From assembly GCA_028817755.1 (NCBI GenBank), contig JAPPPA010000239.1, forward strand, positions 1-8,189: DNA of 8,189 nt, given 5' to 3'. The notes beneath the pieces were generated by a model. That model was not told the origin of the DNA. It did no database searches and saw nothing but the letters and a program-made list of their open reading frames with translations. The position numbers and the translations under genes were made by a program. Within the stretch, counting starts at the first letter, position 1; each line of letters begins with the position of its first letter. This document shows, piece after piece, positions 6,805-8,189 of the stretch. This stretch comes from Gammaproteobacteria bacterium. GTDB lineage: Bacteria; Pseudomonadota; Gammaproteobacteria; JAPPPA01.

Positions 6805-8189
6805 TTAAGGCGTTGGCACAGGCAAGTTACTCGGATCAAGTAAGCCTTGCAATGCAGCCAAACCATCAGTGATAGCCGCTAACTGATCTGGGTTCAGTGC
6901 ATCTTGAAGGCCTTGGAGACCATCAGTAATTGCACCCAACTGCGCTGGATCTAACAAGCCTGTCACCGCGTCAGGGTTTAACTGGTCAGTGATAGCCGCT
7001 AATGGGTTATCACCACCGCCCGGAATTTCCGGCAAGCCGCCACCGAGTAGGCCTTGCAGCTGACCAAGGCCATCTGTGATTGCACCTAACTGCTCCGGAT
7101 CCAATAGGCCGGTTAGCGCATCAGGGCTTAACTGATCGGTGATGTCTGCTAGTGGGTTATCACCACCGCCTGGCACTTCCGGCAGGCCGCCACCTAATAG
7201 CTCTTGTAGCTGACCAAGACCATCCGTGATCGCGCCTAGTTGCTCTGGATCTAGCAAGTTAGTTAGCGTTTCTGGGTTTAGCTGGTCTGTAATGGCAGCT
7301 AGCGGGTTATCACCACCACCCGGTGCGCCCGGAAGGCCGCCGCCTAATAGCTCTTGTAGCTGACCAAGACCATCGGTAATTGCACCTAGTTGCTCAGGGT
7401 TTAACAGCTCCATAAGCGCTTCTGGCGTGAGTTGATCTAGCGGCGAACCACCTTCGTCAGTCGGCAGCAAGTCTGCCAATGTGCTGAGACCATCCAACAC
7501 AGGGGCTAACGCCGCGCCCAATGGACCAAGTGCATCGGTTAGCTGATCTAATATAGACGGATCTAGGCTAGAAGGATCTAGCAGGTCGGCTAACTCTTGT
7601 AACTGACTTGGATCTAACAGCTCTTGTAGCTGTGAGAACTGCTCCGCCAAGTCTTCTAACTGCGATGGATCAAGCAAATCTGTGAACTGCTCGAACGGTG
7701 AACCACCCTCTCCCGGTTCACCACCCGGCGCACCCGGCAGGTTGCTTAATAGGTCTTGCAGCTGAGACAGACCGTTGGCTAGTTCTTCAAGCTGAGACGG
7801 ATCAAGCTGATCAAGTGGCAAGCCGCCACCGCCCAATAGGTCGCTCAGTTCGCCAAGGCCATCTGTAATTGGCGCCAATGCGTCAGTGAGCATGGATGGA
7901 TCAAACCCTTCTGGCGGAAAGCCTTCAGGTGGGAAACCACCCAAGGCATCGCCTAGGCCAGTTAAGGCACCGAGTAGATCTTCAAAGCCTGCAGGAGGCT
8001 CAAATCCGCCGTCACCGCCGCCCGGTACGCCTGGGAATTCAGGTAAGCCGCCATCGGCTAAAGACAACAAGGTATTAGCTAGTTGCTCGCCAATCGCCGG
8101 AAGCTCTTCAATCAGCTGTTCGCCAGCCTCACCAAATAAGTTTTGGAACGTTTCAGGATCAAACTGCTGTGCAGCTAAGGCTTCTAAGG
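6805..8189 (-). CDS. Acidic, Leu/Gly/Pro-rich repeat protein of unknown function, N-terminus beyond window
   Basis: I do not recognise this protein. The frame is open from the right edge to a TAA at 6805-6807, giving 460 visible residues; the true start lies outside, and an in-frame TTG at 8070 has no special support. The visible part contains no Lys, Arg, His, Cys, Trp or Tyr. It is rich in Leu, Gly, Asp, Pro, Gln, Glu and Ala, so the isoelectric point must be very low. A Gly/Pro/Phe-rich section (for example two copies of FPPEG, bases about 7908-7937) leads to amphipathic Leu-rich segments of the type DPxQLxxLxxxLxxLQxLL, joined by GGGLPxxPGGGD linkers. Phe occurs only in the N-terminal half. 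The C-terminus ends PVPTP, with no membrane anchor or sorting motif visible. Acidity and lack of Cys would suit an exported or surface protein, but that is inference; a signal peptide would be off-window. It has its own terminator and is convergent with metF. Confidence 0.8.
   Translation of the reverse strand, partial: LEALAAQQFDPETFQNLFGEAGEQLIEELPAIGEQLANTLLSLADGGLPEFPGVPGGGDGGFEPPAGFEDLLGALTGLGDALGGFPPEGFPPEGFDPSMLTDALAPITDGLGELSDLLGGGGLPLDQLDPSQLEELANGLSQLQDLLSNLPGAPGGEPGEGGSPFEQFTDLLDPSQLEDLAEQFSQLQELLDPSQLQELADLLDPSSLDPSILDQLTDALGPLGAALAPVLDGLSTLADLLPTDEGGSPLDQLTPEALMELLNPEQLGAITDGLGQLQELLGGGLPGAPGGGDNPLAAITDQLNPETLTNLLDPEQLGAITDGLGQLQELLGGGLPEVPGGGDNPLADITDQLSPDALTGLLDPEQLGAITDGLGQLQGLLGGGLPEIPGGGDNPLAAITDQLNPDAVTGLLDPAQLGAITDGLQGLQDALNPDQLAAITDGLAALQGLLDPSNLPVPTP
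6901..7446 (-). repeat. Tandem 150-bp coding repeat array
   Basis: Successive units at 7309-7446 (138 bp, lacking four codons), 7159-7308 (150 bp), 7009-7158 (150 bp) and 6901-7008 (partial) encode 50-residue units running from NPLAAITDQL through DPEQLGAITDG to GGGLPEVPGGGD. The marker GGGTTATCACCACC recurs at 7004, 7154 and 7304, exactly 150 bases apart. The first two units share an unbroken 32-base identity (7193-7224 and 7343-7374), while the third differs there at several bases. Confidence 0.93.

Noticed and set aside
6495..6866. 123-residue minus-strand frame crossing metF, the terminator and the end of the repeat gene
   Set aside because: It spans a strong terminator and lies antisense to metF; it is basic with no recognisable domain.
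8068..8070. TTG at 8070 as start of the repeat protein
   Set aside because: The frame stays open to the window edge with the same composition upstream, so this is only the first start-like codon visible.
6805..8189. Repeat gene as a CRISPR array or non-coding satellite
   Set aside because: The units are 150 bp with no spacer structure, the frame is intact across all units, and differences between copies are mostly conservative at protein level.

Overview
The window is about 8.2 kb of dense bacterial chromosome. All the recognisable genes are housekeeping types, and the layout (AvtA-type transaminase, then a metK-ahcY-metF methyl-cycle operon) suggests a gammaproteobacterium. The presence of AhcY rather than the Pfs/LuxS route, together with moderate GC, leans towards a marine or Pseudomonas-related lineage. 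That placement is an inference and I cannot name a genus. There are no tRNA or rRNA genes, insertion sequences, integrases or CRISPR arrays.

Left part (1-1860): the 3' part of avtA (valine-pyruvate aminotransferase) runs in from the left edge. It converges on a minus-strand thioredoxin-fold gene, and the two stop codons are 8 bases apart. An AT-rich spacer of about 190 bases then carries divergent promoters. The rightward one is a good sigma-70 match, followed by a small inverted repeat.

Middle (1861-6783): first comes a two-domain c-di-GMP protein, with a degenerate GGDEF domain and an EAL domain that keeps every catalytic residue. After a spacer holding a strong promoter and a structured short leader comes the metK-ahcY-metF operon. 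MetK makes S-adenosylmethionine (SAM), AhcY hydrolyses the S-adenosylhomocysteine (SAH) left after methyl transfer, and MetF supplies 5-methyltetrahydrofolate for remaking methionine. Methionine synthase itself is not in the window. The metK ribosome binding site lies inside a perfect small hairpin, and metF starts 2 bases after the ahcY stop with no visible Shine-Dalgarno. A bidirectional Rho-independent terminator ends the operon.

Right part (6805-8189): a minus-strand gene that stays open through the right edge encodes at least 460 residues of a repetitive acidic protein I do not recognise. The visible part has no Lys, Arg, His, Cys, Trp or Tyr. It is built from a 19-residue amphipathic motif, and near its C-terminus it is arranged in exact 150-bp tandem units. 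This is the most unusual item in the window. The rest is ordinary core metabolism and signalling.
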